From assembly GCF_005862305.2 (NCBI RefSeq), contig NZ_CP054021.1:1240001-1304000 (forward strand): a DNA stretch of 64,000 nt, in the 5' to 3' direction. The notes below the pieces were generated by a model. The model had not been told where the DNA came from. It made no database searches and saw nothing but the letters and a program-made list of their open reading frames with translations. This stretch comes from Rhizobium indicum (GTDB taxonomy: Bacteria; Pseudomonadota; Alphaproteobacteria; Rhizobiales; Rhizobiaceae). The first letter of the stretch is position 1. Each line of letters begins with the position of its first letter. The position numbers were made by a program, and so were the translations under genes. Shown here one piece after another: positions 18,438 through 27,429 of the stretch.

Positions 18438-19403
18438 ATGAACCGGCGAAACTTCCTCGGGCTTGCCACGGGCGGCATGTTTGCCGCCACCGCCGGTACG
18501 CCTTCTATCCTACGGGCCAATTCAGAGGCAGGAGAACAAGCCATGACGACCGAAACTTCCTATGCGCTGACGCGGCCCGCCTATATCGACCAATCGCACC
18601 TGGTCGTGACCGACCTCGGTCTGGTTTCCGGCTTCTACCAATCGATGCTCGGCCTGAAGGTGATCGAGAAAACGGCGAGCGGCGAAGTGCTGGGTGTCGG
18701 CGACCTGCCTTTGCTGACGCTGACGACCGCAAAGAATGCGACCATCGCGCCGCGCAATGCCGCCGGCCTTTTCCACACCGCCTTCCTGATGCCGGACCGG
18801 ACGGAGCTCGCGCGCTGGCTGCGCCATGCGGCACAGAATAACGTCGCGCTCGACGGCGCCTCGGACCATCTCGTCAGCGAGGCGATCTATCTTTCCGACC
18901 CCGAAGGCAACGGCATCGAGATCTATGCCGACCGGCCGCACGAACAATGGAAATTCCATGAGGACGGCATGGTGGAGATGGCGACGCTGCGCCTCGACCT
19001 GCAGGCGCTTTACAACAGCGCGCCTGATGAGCGCTGGGACGGCATGGCTGCGGGGACGGCGATCGGCCACCTGCATCTGCAGGTCGGCGACATCCCGCAG
19101 GCAGACGCCTTTTACCGCGACGTCCTCGGCCTCAAGCTGATGGCGCGTTATCCGGGCGCGAGCTTCTTTGCGAGCGGCGGCTACCACCACCATCTCGGCG
19201 CCAATATCTGGAACAGCCGTGGCGCCATGGCACGCGCCGGCAATATGACCGGGCTTTCGGACTACAAGGTCCGTTTCAATGACAAGGCGACGCTGGATGC
19301 GGCGGTCGCCAAGCTCGACGCGCTGGAGATCAACAGCGAGAAGCGCGACGGCGGCGTGTTCCTGAAAGATCCCTGGGGTATCGGCCTGACGCTTTCGGCG
19401 TAA
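18438..19403 (+). CDS. VOC-family ring-cleavage dioxygenase-like protein with possible Tat leader
   Basis: Two vicinal-oxygen-chelate modules resemble CatE-type extradiol dioxygenases or glyoxalases: IDQSHLVVTDLGLVSGFY in module 1 and IGHLHLQVGDIPQADAFY in module 2. Metal ligands are plausible (His in HLHLQV, GYHHHLGANIW, Glu near GNGIEIYAD). From ATG 18438 the protein is 321 aa and begins MNRRNFLGLATGGMF, a convincing twin-arginine signal. An internal ATG at 18543 has its own strong GGAGA site and would give a cytoplasmic 286-aa form, the usual family length. Substrate unknown; it lies divergent from uspA. Confidence 0.8.
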   Translation: MNRRNFLGLATGGMFAATAGTPSILRANSEAGEQAMTTETSYALTRPAYIDQSHLVVTDLGLVSGFYQSMLGLKVIEKTASGEVLGVGDLPLLTLTTAKNATIAPRNAAGLFHTAFLMPDRTELARWLRHAAQNNVALDGASDHLVSEAIYLSDPEGNGIEIYADRPHEQWKFHEDGMVEMATLRLDLQALYNSAPDERWDGMAAGTAIGHLHLQVGDIPQADAFYRDVLGLKLMARYPGASFFASGGYHHHLGANIWNSRGAMARAGNMTGLSDYKVRFNDKATLDAAVAKLDALEINSEKRDGGVFLKDPWGIGLTLSA

Positions 19404-19578
19404 CTCCTGCAACAACGGATCAGCCCTATCGGTTGAAGGAATAAGGGCGGAACGGCCTGCTTCGGTTGCACGCCAGACGGCAACGGGCGCCAATGCCGTC
19501 CGCCTTCACATGCACCGCGCCACATTGTCACACCCTTGAGGAACCGGAACCGCATCGGCGCGTTTCCGTGAGGAAGCA

Positions 19579-20769
19579 ATGGGGCTTCGGGGACCTCACC
19601 GCATGGGCATCGCCAATGGCATCCGCAAACAAGCAAAGAAGATCGCGATCGGCGAACGTCACACCAGCGCCTGGGCACAGTCGCTGAAGGAGGCGGCCGA
19701 AGAGTTGCCGCCGCCACCGCTGCACCGGCTGGAAAAGGACGGGCTCGATGTCACCATGGCCTGGGCGATCATCGGCATCTTCGGCATTCTCTTCCTTGCC
19801 GCCGTCTATTTCATGTCGCTCATCCTCATCCCGATCACGCTGGCCGTCGTCGTCGGCATGATCCTCGGCATGGCGGCAGAAAAGCTGAGCAAGATGGGCG
19901 TGCCGCGGCTTGCCAACGCCTTCATCCTGTCGAGCAGCGTGGCGCTGGTGATCTTCTTGGTGATCAACTCGCTCGCCGACCCGCTAATGACGCTTGCCAA
20001 TGAGGGCCCGGCCTTCGCCGAGCGAACCATAGACCGCATCATGCCTTATCTGGAGCGCATCAGATGGCTGCATATCACGCCGGCGACATTCGAAAGCGGG
20101 TCGATGTCGATTGGTGCGCTGCTCGAAAACACCGGCAACGTGCTGCACGTGGTGACGACTAGCCTGACACCGGCGCTGGTGCAGGGGATGATCTTCTTCG
20201 CGGCGCTGCTGTTCTTCCTCGCTGGTCGGGTCAACCTGCGCAAGACGATCATCATGACCTTCCGCACGCGCACGCAGCGCCTGGCGGCAATCCGTGTCAT
20301 CAATGCCGTCGAGCAGGTGCTCGGCTTCTATTTTGCCACGGCATCGCTGATCTATGTCGGGCTTGGCGTGGTCATGACTGTCATCGCCTATGCCGGCGGG
20401 CTGTCGGCCCCGGTGCTCTGGGGCTTTTTCGCCTTCCTGTCGAGCTTCATCCCCTATCTCGGCATCACGCTGATGACGCTTGCCGTCGCGATTGCCGGCA
20501 TCCTGACCCATGATGGTCTTCTCATCGGCCTGATGCCGGCCGCAGCCTTCTTCACAGTGCATCTCCTCATGGAGAACCTGATCTTCCCGGCGGTGATGGG
20601 ACGGCGGCTTGAGATCAACCCCTTCGTCGTCTTCCTCGCCATCCTGTTCTGGACATGGATGTGGGGCGCCGTCGGCGCCATGCTGGCGCTGCCGCTTTCG
20701 CTGATCGTCATGACTATTATCGACGAACTGCTGATCGAGGAAAAGCAGCAGCCGCAGTTGCCGAAATGA
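19579..20769 (+). CDS. AI-2E/PerM-family transporter
   Basis: The 396-aa inner-membrane protein has about eight helices arranged as in the AI-2E (UPF0118, YdiK/PerM) family: an N-terminal cluster of helices, a soluble loop (about residues 130-200), and the C-terminal FFAFLSSFIPYLGITLMTLA, then LLMENLIFPAVMGRRLEINPFVV. ATG 19579 follows GAGGAAG. The first about 55 residues form a charged cytoplasmic extension (RKQAKKIAIGERHTSAW). Family members export small molecules or ions; the substrate is not predictable. The next gene starts 18 bp later, so the two may form an operon. Confidence 0.85.
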   Translation: MGLRGPHRMGIANGIRKQAKKIAIGERHTSAWAQSLKEAAEELPPPPLHRLEKDGLDVTMAWAIIGIFGILFLAAVYFMSLILIPITLAVVVGMILGMAAEKLSKMGVPRLANAFILSSSVALVIFLVINSLADPLMTLANEGPAFAERTIDRIMPYLERIRWLHITPATFESGSMSIGALLENTGNVLHVVTTSLTPALVQGMIFFAALLFFLAGRVNLRKTIIMTFRTRTQRLAAIRVINAVEQVLGFYFATASLIYVGLGVVMTVIAYAGGLSAPVLWGFFAFLSSFIPYLGITLMTLAVAIAGILTHDGLLIGLMPAAAFFTVHLLMENLIFPAVMGRRLEINPFVVFLAILFWTWMWGAVGAMLALPLSLIVMTIIDELLIEEKQQPQLPK

Positions 20770-20787
20770 TCAACCGGGGAGACGTCA

Positions 20788-22080
20788 GTGGCATCTGATC
20801 TCGATCTTGCCGAATCCGATCACGACCAGATGGTCAGCGGCCGTTCTCTCTGGGGTAAGAGCGGCATACGGCCGGAATGGCGGCCGACCGAGCAGAGCTT
20901 TTCCACCGACGTCGCCGTGATCGGCGGCGGCATCACCGGCGCCTTGGTTGCCGAACATCTGACGGCGCGCGGTTTTTCCGTGGCGCTCATCGACCGGGAG
21001 GAGCCCGGTTTCGGCAGTACCGCGGCGAGCACGGCGATGCTGCAATGGGAAATCGACAGCACGCTCACCGAACTCGAGGACTATTACGGCTTCGAGCGCG
21101 CGGCCGGCATCTACCGCCGCAGCGGTGCCGCGGTCGCCGGCCTTTCCAAGCTGATCGCCGCCAACGGCATCGCCTGCAGCTTCCGGCCGCGCAACACGCT
21201 CTATCTGGCCGACGGCCGCGAAGGCGCGCGCGACCTCTTGGAGGAGCGCCAGCTTCGCCGCCGGGCCGGCCTGCCCGGCGTCTATCTCGAACATCCCGAT
21301 CTCTTCACACAATTCGAGCTCGACCGGGATGGCGCGATCTATTCGCCGGGTTCGGCGGAGTGCGATCCGCTACTTCTGACCTGGGCCCTGATCGAGATGG
21401 CAGTGCGGCGCGGCGCACGGCTGGTCAACGCTTCCGTGACCGTGCTTCACAGCGAAGGGGATCACGTCACGGCAGAGACCGATGGAGGCCATGTCATCGA
21501 GGCGCGGCATGTCGTGCTTGCGACTGGCTATTCGATGCCGGGTCTCGACATGCCGAAGCTGCACCGCTCGAGTTCAAGCTGGGCGCTCGCCACCGTGCCG
21601 CAGGACCCGGCAAATTTCTGGCGCGACAGGGCGCTGATCTGGGAAGACAGCCACCCCTATCTCTACATGCGGACGACGGCGGACAATCGCATCGTCGCCG
21701 GCGGCGAGGATGACGAGACGATCGATGCGGAGGCGCGCGACCGCAAGCTGCCGGCAAAGATCATAGCGATCCAGGAGAAGATGAAGCGGCTGTGGCCGAA
21801 AGCCGATACGCGGGTGGAACACGCCTGGTGCGGCACTTTCGGCGAGACGGTCGACGGTCTACCGCTGATCGGCCCGGTGCCTGAGACGCCGCACGTGTTC
21901 GCAGCTTATGGCTACGGCGGCAACGGCATCACCTTTTCCTATCTCGCTGCGCAGATGATCGGCGCCATGCTGGCCGGCATGCAACGGGATTGGTTCGATG
22001 ATTTTGCGCTCGACAGGGATGGGCCGGGTTTGCGCCGTTTTGGAGACGATGTGGGGCAGGCCCGGAAGGAGCTGAGGTAA
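20788..22080 (+). CDS. FAD-dependent oxidoreductase, DAO/GlpO-like
   Basis: Starts at GTG 20788 after GGGGAGACG; 430 aa. The N-terminal dinucleotide fold VAVIGGGITGALVAEHLTARG (residues about 42-62) is followed by DREEPGFGSTAAST, typical of D-amino-acid/sarcosine oxidase-like enzymes. The substrate domain carries WEIDSTLTEL, and the C-terminal FAD contact is GYGGNGITFSYLAAQMI. No Rieske domain follows, although such fusions occur in related proteins. It probably oxidises a small amine or hydroxy acid; the substrate is unknown. Likely co-transcribed with the AI-2E permease. Confidence 0.85.
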   Translation: MASDLDLAESDHDQMVSGRSLWGKSGIRPEWRPTEQSFSTDVAVIGGGITGALVAEHLTARGFSVALIDREEPGFGSTAASTAMLQWEIDSTLTELEDYYGFERAAGIYRRSGAAVAGLSKLIAANGIACSFRPRNTLYLADGREGARDLLEERQLRRRAGLPGVYLEHPDLFTQFELDRDGAIYSPGSAECDPLLLTWALIEMAVRRGARLVNASVTVLHSEGDHVTAETDGGHVIEARHVVLATGYSMPGLDMPKLHRSSSSWALATVPQDPANFWRDRALIWEDSHPYLYMRTTADNRIVAGGEDDETIDAEARDRKLPAKIIAIQEKMKRLWPKADTRVEHAWCGTFGETVDGLPLIGPVPETPHVFAAYGYGGNGITFSYLAAQMIGAMLAGMQRDWFDDFALDRDGPGLRRFGDDVGQARKELR

Positions 22081-22127
22081 ACCTTAGATTGACTGTCGTG
22101 GCGTGCCCCCTCACGGCACGCCTTCAA

Positions 22128-22922
22128 TCACTCGGTCGTCTTGTCGTCGCCGGTATCCTCGACATCCTGGAGACGGACGAATTGCGTGCCCTTGGCCTTG
22201 AGATCGACCAGTGCCTTCGCCACCCCCTCGCCGGCGGCATGGGTCGGCTGGTTGACGTGGGAAATGACAACATCGCCGTCCTTGGCCGAGGCGATGCGCT
22301 TTTCGGTGATAACAGCACCCAGCAGCGAACCGCCGTCGCCGTTCACCGAATAACCGGCAATGCGATAGCCCATGGCGCGAATCTCACCGATGGCGGAAAG
22401 ATCATATTTGGCGGTCGAGCCGCGGAACCAGTGCGGCGCCGGGATGCCGGCAGCGACCATCGCAGCAGCGCCGCCTTCGACTTCCTGCCGCACCGCCTGC
22501 GGCGAGCCGGCAGACGCGATGCCATAGATCAGCGTCGGTGTGTCGACGGCCGGAATATGGTTCTGGCCGTGGTTTTCGAGTTCGAAGAGATCGGGGTTTT
22601 GCAGGAACACGGCGAGTGCTGCCGGATTGCGCTTCAGCCAGCGGGCGGTGACGAAGATCGTTGCCGGGATGCGTTCACGCACCAGCGTCGAAAGGATGCG
22701 CTCGTCCGCCTGGCCCATGCAGGCATCGAAGGTGAGCGCAATGCGAGCGTGGTCGGCGACGTTGGAACGGGCGATATGCAGATGCGGCTCGACGAGTTTT
22801 GGCGCCGGCGCCTTCGGGGCCGGACTGACTGCCGGAGCGGGCAGCGTTGACGGAATTCCGTCCGCGAATGCAGCGGAGATGCTGACCAGAAGAAACGCCG
22901 AAGCGAGTAGGATGCGGTTCAT
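22128..22922 (-). CDS. Exported polysaccharide deacetylase (NodB-like fold)
   Basis: The 264-aa protein has a signal peptide (MNRILLASAFLLVSISAAFA), a Pro-rich linker and a NodB-homology domain. The metal and catalytic motifs are present: ALTFDACMG (motif 1), ENHGQNH (motif 2, HxxxH) and HWFRGST. The C-terminal GDVVISHVNQPTHAAGEG holds the last catalytic His. It probably removes acetyl groups from a cell-surface polysaccharide or peptidoglycan in the periplasm. Convergent with the FAD oxidoreductase. Confidence 0.88.
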   Translation of the reverse strand: MNRILLASAFLLVSISAAFADGIPSTLPAPAVSPAPKAPAPKLVEPHLHIARSNVADHARIALTFDACMGQADERILSTLVRERIPATIFVTARWLKRNPAALAVFLQNPDLFELENHGQNHIPAVDTPTLIYGIASAGSPQAVRQEVEGGAAAMVAAGIPAPHWFRGSTAKYDLSAIGEIRAMGYRIAGYSVNGDGGSLLGAVITEKRIASAKDGDVVISHVNQPTHAAGEGVAKALVDLKAKGTQFVRLQDVEDTGDDKTTE

Positions 22923-23024
22923 ACGATGGATTTCTATGATTCGAGCTGCCGATTTTAGCGGCGGCTCTCCCCCGGCGCCATGCGGCCGGATGTCACCGCA
23001 GCCGCTTGGACGAACAGGGCAGCA

Positions 23025-23414
23025 TCAATCATAGAGATAATACTTGTTCCACTTCTCGCGCGGCACCTTCTCTCCGATTTCGTAGTTGAGTTCGCGCACG
23101 TTGATATGCTGCGGACCGGTGATGCAATTGTAGGAGAGATGGTACCAGTCGCCCTTGCTGCGGAAGACAGCACCCGGCGCGTCCAGCGAATTGTCGCCGG
23201 GGATCGGGTCCTTGAAGGTGTAAGCAATCACCTTGTCGGGCTTGAAGCCGGTGCTGTCCTTGTTGATGCGGCTCATCGCCTCGGTGTCGCAGCTCTGTTC
23301 CAGGCGGGTCGAGGGGTCGAGTTTTTCCAGCTGCTTCTTGATGGCGGGATCGACGGCAAAGGCGGGGGCAGCAAGGCTTGCGAGGGATACAAACAGGAGC
23401 AGACGTTTCGGCAT
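23025..23414 (-). CDS. DUF930 protein, exported
   Basis: A 129-aa protein with a signal peptide cleaving near AFA-VD (residue 20). The body has the DUF930 pattern: LEQSCDTEAMSRI, then VIAYTFKDP, then KGDWYHLSYNCITG, with two Cys that could pair. It ends WNKYYLYD. It is likely periplasmic; DUF930 has no known function. About 100 bp downstream of the deacetylase gene's start on the same strand, so coupling is uncertain; divergent from ptrB. Confidence 0.82.
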   Translation of the reverse strand: MPKRLLLFVSLASLAAPAFAVDPAIKKQLEKLDPSTRLEQSCDTEAMSRINKDSTGFKPDKVIAYTFKDPIPGDNSLDAPGAVFRSKGDWYHLSYNCITGPQHINVRELNYEIGEKVPREKWNKYYLYD

Positions 23415-23667
23415 CGTGGAGAAAATCCCTTACTGTTGTCCATTCTTCACCCTGCCACAGGCGGCTTGCCGGCGGCTTGGCGCGTGCAAATTTCGCGCGA
23501 CGAGAGCGGACTTTCTTAAATATTGTGGTGACATCAAGGCAGTGCCTGGAAAGCGTCCTCCTTGTCTGTGGAAGGGCACCTCTACCCTTGGCGCAGCCTT
23601 GCCGCTTGATCCGGGACCAGTGCGCCTCTATCTCTTGCCAACCCGACATTCCCACCGGAGCCATTCC

Positions 23668-25776
23668 TTGTCCGTTTTCAAAAGCCTGCCGACACCGCCT
23701 GCCGCACCGAAGAAGCCGATCTCCGATACGCGCCACGGCATCACCCGCACGGACGACTATGCCTGGCTGCGCGCCGATAACTGGCAGGCGATGTTCAAGG
23801 ATCCGTCGATCCTCGACCCTGAGATCCGCCGCCATCTCGAAGCCGAAAACGCCTATATGAACGCGGCGATGGAGGACACCAAGCCGCTGCAGAAGGCGCT
23901 GTTTGCCGAAATGCGCGGCCGCATCAAGGAAGACGACAGCTCGGTGCCGATGAAGGATGGCGCCTATGCCTACGGCACCTTCTATGTGACAGGCGGCGAA
24001 CAGCCGCGTTATTTCCGCATCGCCCGCGATGGCAATGTCGCCGACGAAACGATCCGCGCGGTGCTGCTCGACGGCGACAAGGAGGCTGCCGGCAAGGCCT
24101 ATTTCCGCCTCGCCGGCCTCGACCATACGAGCGACCACAGCCGCGGCATCTGGGGCTATGACGACAAGGGCTCGGAATTCTTCACGCTGCAGGTGCGCGA
24201 CCTCCAGACCGGGCAAGACCTTGCCGACCGGATCGAAAATACCGGCGGCGGCGGCGTCTGGGCGCCTGACGGCAAGAGCTTCTTCTATTCGGCGCTCGAC
24301 GAAAACCACCGGCCGTCGAAGGTGTTCCACCACATTCTCGGCCAGCCGCAGTCTGAAGACCGGCTGGTCTATGAGGAGCCGGATGCCGGCTTCTTCATGG
24401 GCGTCGGCGGCTCGCTGCTCGACGACTTCATCTATATCGACATTCACGACCACGAGACCAGCGAATACCGGCTGCTGTCGACCAAGGACCTCACAGCCGA
24501 GCCGAAGCTGGTGGCGGCGCGCGAGGAAGGCATCGAATATTCGCTGACCGAGGGCGGCGACGTCTTCTACATTCTCACCAATGACGGCGACGCCAAGGAT
24601 TTCAAGATCATGGAAGCGCCGGTCGATAATCCGGTGAAGGAAAACTGGCGCGAAGTGGTCGCCCACAAACCCGGCACGCTTATAATCAGCCACATGGCCT
24701 ATGCCCGCCATCTTCTGTGGCTGGAGCGCAAGGACGGGCTGCCGCAGATCATGATCCGCGACCGGGCGACCGGCGAGGAACATGCGATCGCCTTTGCCGA
24801 GGAAGCCTATTCGCTGGGACTACAGGGTGCGGCGGAATACGACACGGATATCATCCGCTTCTCCTATTCCTCGATGACGACGCCGTCGCAGCTCTACGAT
24901 TACAACATGGTGACGCGCGAGCGCACGCTGTTGAAGACGCAGGAAGTGCCGTCCGGCCACAATCCTGACGACTACGTCACGCGCCGCGTCTTTGCCCCGG
25001 CATGGGATGGCGAGAAGGTGCCGGTTACCCTGCTCTATCGCAAGGATACCCCGCTCGACGGCAGCGCGCCCTGCCTGCTCTACGGCTATGGCGCTTACGG
25101 CATCACCATTCCGGCCGGCTTCAACACCAACTGCCTGTCGCTCGCCGATCGCGGCTTCGTCTATGCGATTGCCCATATCCGCGGCGGCAAGGACAAGGGA
25201 TTTTCCTGGTACGAAGACGGCAAGATGGACAAGAAGACCAACACTTTCAAGGACTTCGTCGCAGCCGCCGACTATCTGAATCAACAGAAGTTCACGTCTT
25301 ACGCGAAGATCATCGCCGAGGGCGGATCGGCCGGCGGCATGCTGATGGGTGCGGTTGCCAACATGGCGCCGGAGAAGTTCGCCGGCCTCATCGCCGCCGT
25401 TCCTTTCGTCGACGTGCTCAACACCATGCTCGACGACACTTTGCCGCTCACCCCGCCGGAATGGCCGGAATGGGGTAACCCGATCGACAGCCAGGAAGAA
25501 TACGAGCAGATCGCATCCTACTCGCCCTATGACAATGTCGGCGCAAAAGCCTACCCGCCGATCCTGGCGCTCGGCGGCCTGACGGACCCGCGCGTTACCT
25601 ATTGGGAACCGGCCAAATGGGTGGCAAAGCTGCGCGACAAGACGACCGGCAACGCGCCGATCCTGCTCAAGACCAACATGGACGCCGGCCACGGCGGCGC
25701 CTCCGGCCGCTTCCAGCGGCTGGAAGAGATCGCGTTCGAGTATGCGTTTGCGATCAAGGTGGCAGAGAAGATGTGA
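23668..25776 (+). CDS. ptrB: Oligopeptidase B (prolyl oligopeptidase family S9A)
   Basis: The 702-aa cytoplasmic serine peptidase cleaves after Arg/Lys in short peptides. The N-terminal beta-propeller starts near SVFKSLPTPPAAPKKP. The C-terminal hydrolase has catalytic Ser in EGGSAGGMLMG, Asp in TDPRVTYWEPAKW, and His in DAGHGGASGRF; YGYGAYGI and RGGKDKG are family signatures. The start is TTG 23668, behind CGGAG; no ATG lies nearby and the open frame further upstream is non-coding in style. Followed closely by a family A repeat. Confidence 0.92.
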   Translation: MSVFKSLPTPPAAPKKPISDTRHGITRTDDYAWLRADNWQAMFKDPSILDPEIRRHLEAENAYMNAAMEDTKPLQKALFAEMRGRIKEDDSSVPMKDGAYAYGTFYVTGGEQPRYFRIARDGNVADETIRAVLLDGDKEAAGKAYFRLAGLDHTSDHSRGIWGYDDKGSEFFTLQVRDLQTGQDLADRIENTGGGGVWAPDGKSFFYSALDENHRPSKVFHHILGQPQSEDRLVYEEPDAGFFMGVGGSLLDDFIYIDIHDHETSEYRLLSTKDLTAEPKLVAAREEGIEYSLTEGGDVFYILTNDGDAKDFKIMEAPVDNPVKENWREVVAHKPGTLIISHMAYARHLLWLERKDGLPQIMIRDRATGEEHAIAFAEEAYSLGLQGAAEYDTDIIRFSYSSMTTPSQLYDYNMVTRERTLLKTQEVPSGHNPDDYVTRRVFAPAWDGEKVPVTLLYRKDTPLDGSAPCLLYGYGAYGITIPAGFNTNCLSLADRGFVYAIAHIRGGKDKGFSWYEDGKMDKKTNTFKDFVAAADYLNQQKFTSYAKIIAEGGSAGGMLMGAVANMAPEKFAGLIAAVPFVDVLNTMLDDTLPLTPPEWPEWGNPIDSQEEYEQIASYSPYDNVGAKAYPPILALGGLTDPRVTYWEPAKWVAKLRDKTTGNAPILLKTNMDAGHGGASGRFQRLEEIAFEYAFAIKVAEKM

Positions 25777-25798
25777 AGGGTTGGGGCGTGCCTAGTGG

Positions 25799-25968
25799 CA
25801 CCCCCCTCTGCCCTGCCGGGCATCTCCCCCACAAGGGGGGGAGATCAGCAGGAGGATATGCCTCGCCCTGATTTACGATTGATGTGACGGGCTGTTGTTT
25901 GGGGAAGCCATCGCCCCCAGCCAATCTCCCCACCTGTGGGGGAGATGCCCGGCAGGGCAGAGGGGGGG
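25799..25968. repeat. Composite palindromic element, family A (170 bp)
   Basis: Terminal inverted segments of about 48 bp begin CACCCCCCTCTGCCCTGCCG and end with the inverse. They flank an interior with ATGCCTCGCCCTGA and TTGTTTGGGGAAGCCATCGC. Nearly the same interior occurs at 53119-53163. It lies between ptrB and the DUF1697 gene. Confidence 0.85.
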
Positions 25969-26003
25969 CTGGCACGGCACAACAGGCCAAGGGAGACAAC
26001 GAA

Positions 26004-26528
26004 ATGCCCGTGTATATCGCCCTCCTCCGCGCCGTCAATGTCGGCGGCACCAGCTCTTTGCCGATGGCCGAGCTGAAGGCGATCTGCGAAGGCCTGGGCT
26101 TTTCCGGCGTGAAGACCTACATCCAGAGCGGCAACGTGCTTTTCCGTTCGGATGAAGCGGAAAAAAGAGTGGAGGAGCGGCTCGACGAGGCGCTCGGCAA
26201 AACGATGGGCAAGCGGCCCGGCGTGATGGTGCGCAGCCGCAAGGAACTCGACGGAATCGTTGCCAACGCACCCTTTCCCGATGCCAAGCCGAACTTCATG
26301 CTCGTCTACTTCCTGCCCGAAAAGGCGCCCGGCGATGCGCTGGCGACGATGATTGCACCCGACGGCGAGGAGGCGAAGCTCGCCGGCCGGGAAATCTATG
26401 TGCACTATCCCAATGGTTCCGGCCGCTCGAAACTGAAGCTGCCGGCGCTGAAACCGGGGACGTCGCGCAACCTCAACACCGTGCGCAAGCTCGCGGACAT
26501 GGCTGCGGCGTTGGAGGACGAGGACTGA
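26004..26528 (+). CDS. DUF1697 family protein
   Basis: A 174-aa cytoplasmic protein starting MPVYIALLRAVNVGGTSSLP, the hallmark of DUF1697. Other family features are MAELKAICEGLGF, KTYIQSGNVLFRS, and C-terminal RSKLKLPALKPGTSRNLNTV. The biochemical function is unknown. GGGAGA lies 9 nt before ATG 26004. Downstream is a family B repeat that runs into the stop of the convergent tetR. Confidence 0.92.
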   Translation: MPVYIALLRAVNVGGTSSLPMAELKAICEGLGFSGVKTYIQSGNVLFRSDEAEKRVEERLDEALGKTMGKRPGVMVRSRKELDGIVANAPFPDAKPNFMLVYFLPEKAPGDALATMIAPDGEEAKLAGREIYVHYPNGSGRSKLKLPALKPGTSRNLNTVRKLADMAAALEDED

Positions 26529-26536
26529 GGGGTTGG

Positions 26537-26585
26537 CGCAATTCCGGACGCAGAGCCGCTTCACCCTTTTGCTGGAATTGCTTTA
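26537..26585. repeat. Intergenic repeat, family B
   Basis: GCGCAATTCCGGACGCAGAG ... TTTTGCTGGAATTGCTTTA between DUF1697 and tetR; its end overlaps the tetR stop codon. Confidence 0.7.
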
Positions 26586-27211
26586 GGCCCTCGGCATCTC
26601 TGCCACCGGCAGGAAGAGCATCTTTACGAAGGTGCGGAGCATCAGCACCTGTTCGGCCAGCGTGTTCGGCTCCTTCAGCGTCTTAGACAAAACAATGCCG
26701 CCTTCCAGGACAGAGGACACCATGTCGGCGAGCTGGTCGACGTCGACGGGTTCGCGCGGCGGATAGACTTCCATGATCTCGCGGAGCATGCGGCCGAAAC
26801 GGCGGCGCCAGGCAAGCACTGCGTTCCGGTTGGTCTCCTGTATCTCCCGGTCGAACAGCCGCTCGTAATAGCAGACGGTCGCCACCAAGCAGCCGGGATG
26901 GCCGTTCGGCAGGTCGGAGAGCAGTTCGGACAGCAGCTTCAGGCCGAGCAGGAAGGATTGCAGCGGATCGCCGGTCAGCTCGCGCGCGCGGCTGAAGATC
27001 TCGTCGTAGATGCGCTCGTCATTTTCGATGTAGCGGTTGAGCAGCGCCTTGGCGAGCTCGTTCTTGTCCCTGAAATGATAGAAGAAGCCGCTCTTGGTGA
27101 TACCGGTCTCGGTGATCAGTTCCTCGATGGAGGTGCCGCCAAAACCCTTCTGCAAGACTGCCGCTTCGGCCACATCAAGGATGCGGGTCCGCGTTCCTCG
27201 CCCTTTCGCAT
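26583..27211 (-). CDS. TetR/AcrR-family regulator with an apparent N-terminal frameshift
   Basis: From codon GTG 27173 the frame encodes VAEAAVLQKGFGGTSIEEL, the TetR helix-turn-helix with TETGITKSGFFYHFRDKNELA, and an all-helical ligand domain ending MLFLPVAEMPRA. The natural start should be ATG 27211, which follows a perfect AGGAGGGGAC site and encodes MRKGEE, but this is one base out of frame with TRTRILDVAEA. Adding one A in GGAACG (27194-27195) would restore MRKGEETRTRILDVAEA. Either the gene is broken, translation starts at a poor internal GTG and loses helix 1, or the base call is wrong. Divergent from the homocysteine methyltransferase gene. Confidence 0.8.
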
Positions 27212-27219
27212 GTCCCCTC

Positions 27220-27236
27220 CTGTACCGGCGGTACAG
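27220..27236. promoter_or_regulatory. Perfect 17-bp palindrome, likely TetR operator
   Basis: CTGTACCGGCGGTACAG has perfect 8-bp arms around one base. It lies directly upstream of the tetR ribosome binding site, where an autoregulating TetR dimer would bind. Confidence 0.65.
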
Positions 27237-27295
27237 TTTTCAGTGTTGCACGGTCGGACCTGCCGTCGCCCCGGGCAGGATCGGTTGAAGCAAGC

Positions 27296-27309
27296 GATTG
27301 ATATCAATC
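27296..27309. promoter_or_regulatory. 14-bp palindrome in the tetR / homocysteine methyltransferase spacer
   Basis: GATTGATATCAATC is a perfect palindrome 85 bp from tetR and 121 bp from the methyltransferase start. A very similar GATTGA-TT-TCAATC occurs in the lysE/WYL spacer (43652-43665). Confidence 0.35.
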
Positions 27310-27429
27310 CGCAAAAACCAAAACCGCCTGGAGTATACCGCAAGTCGCCTAGTTTGGCAGCCGATTAAGCGCCAGAACATCATTCATCGACGGCAGCCAA
27401 TCGGGTGCCGCGACGGAGAGGCTTCAACA

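Noticed and set aside
23029..24783. A 584-codon open frame antisense to ptrB
   Set aside because: Shadow of the real gene; it also runs into the DUF930 gene in the wrong frame.
25799..25968. Family A element as a simple rho-independent terminator
   Set aside because: Two large inverted ends with a conserved interior shared with another locus do not fit a terminator.
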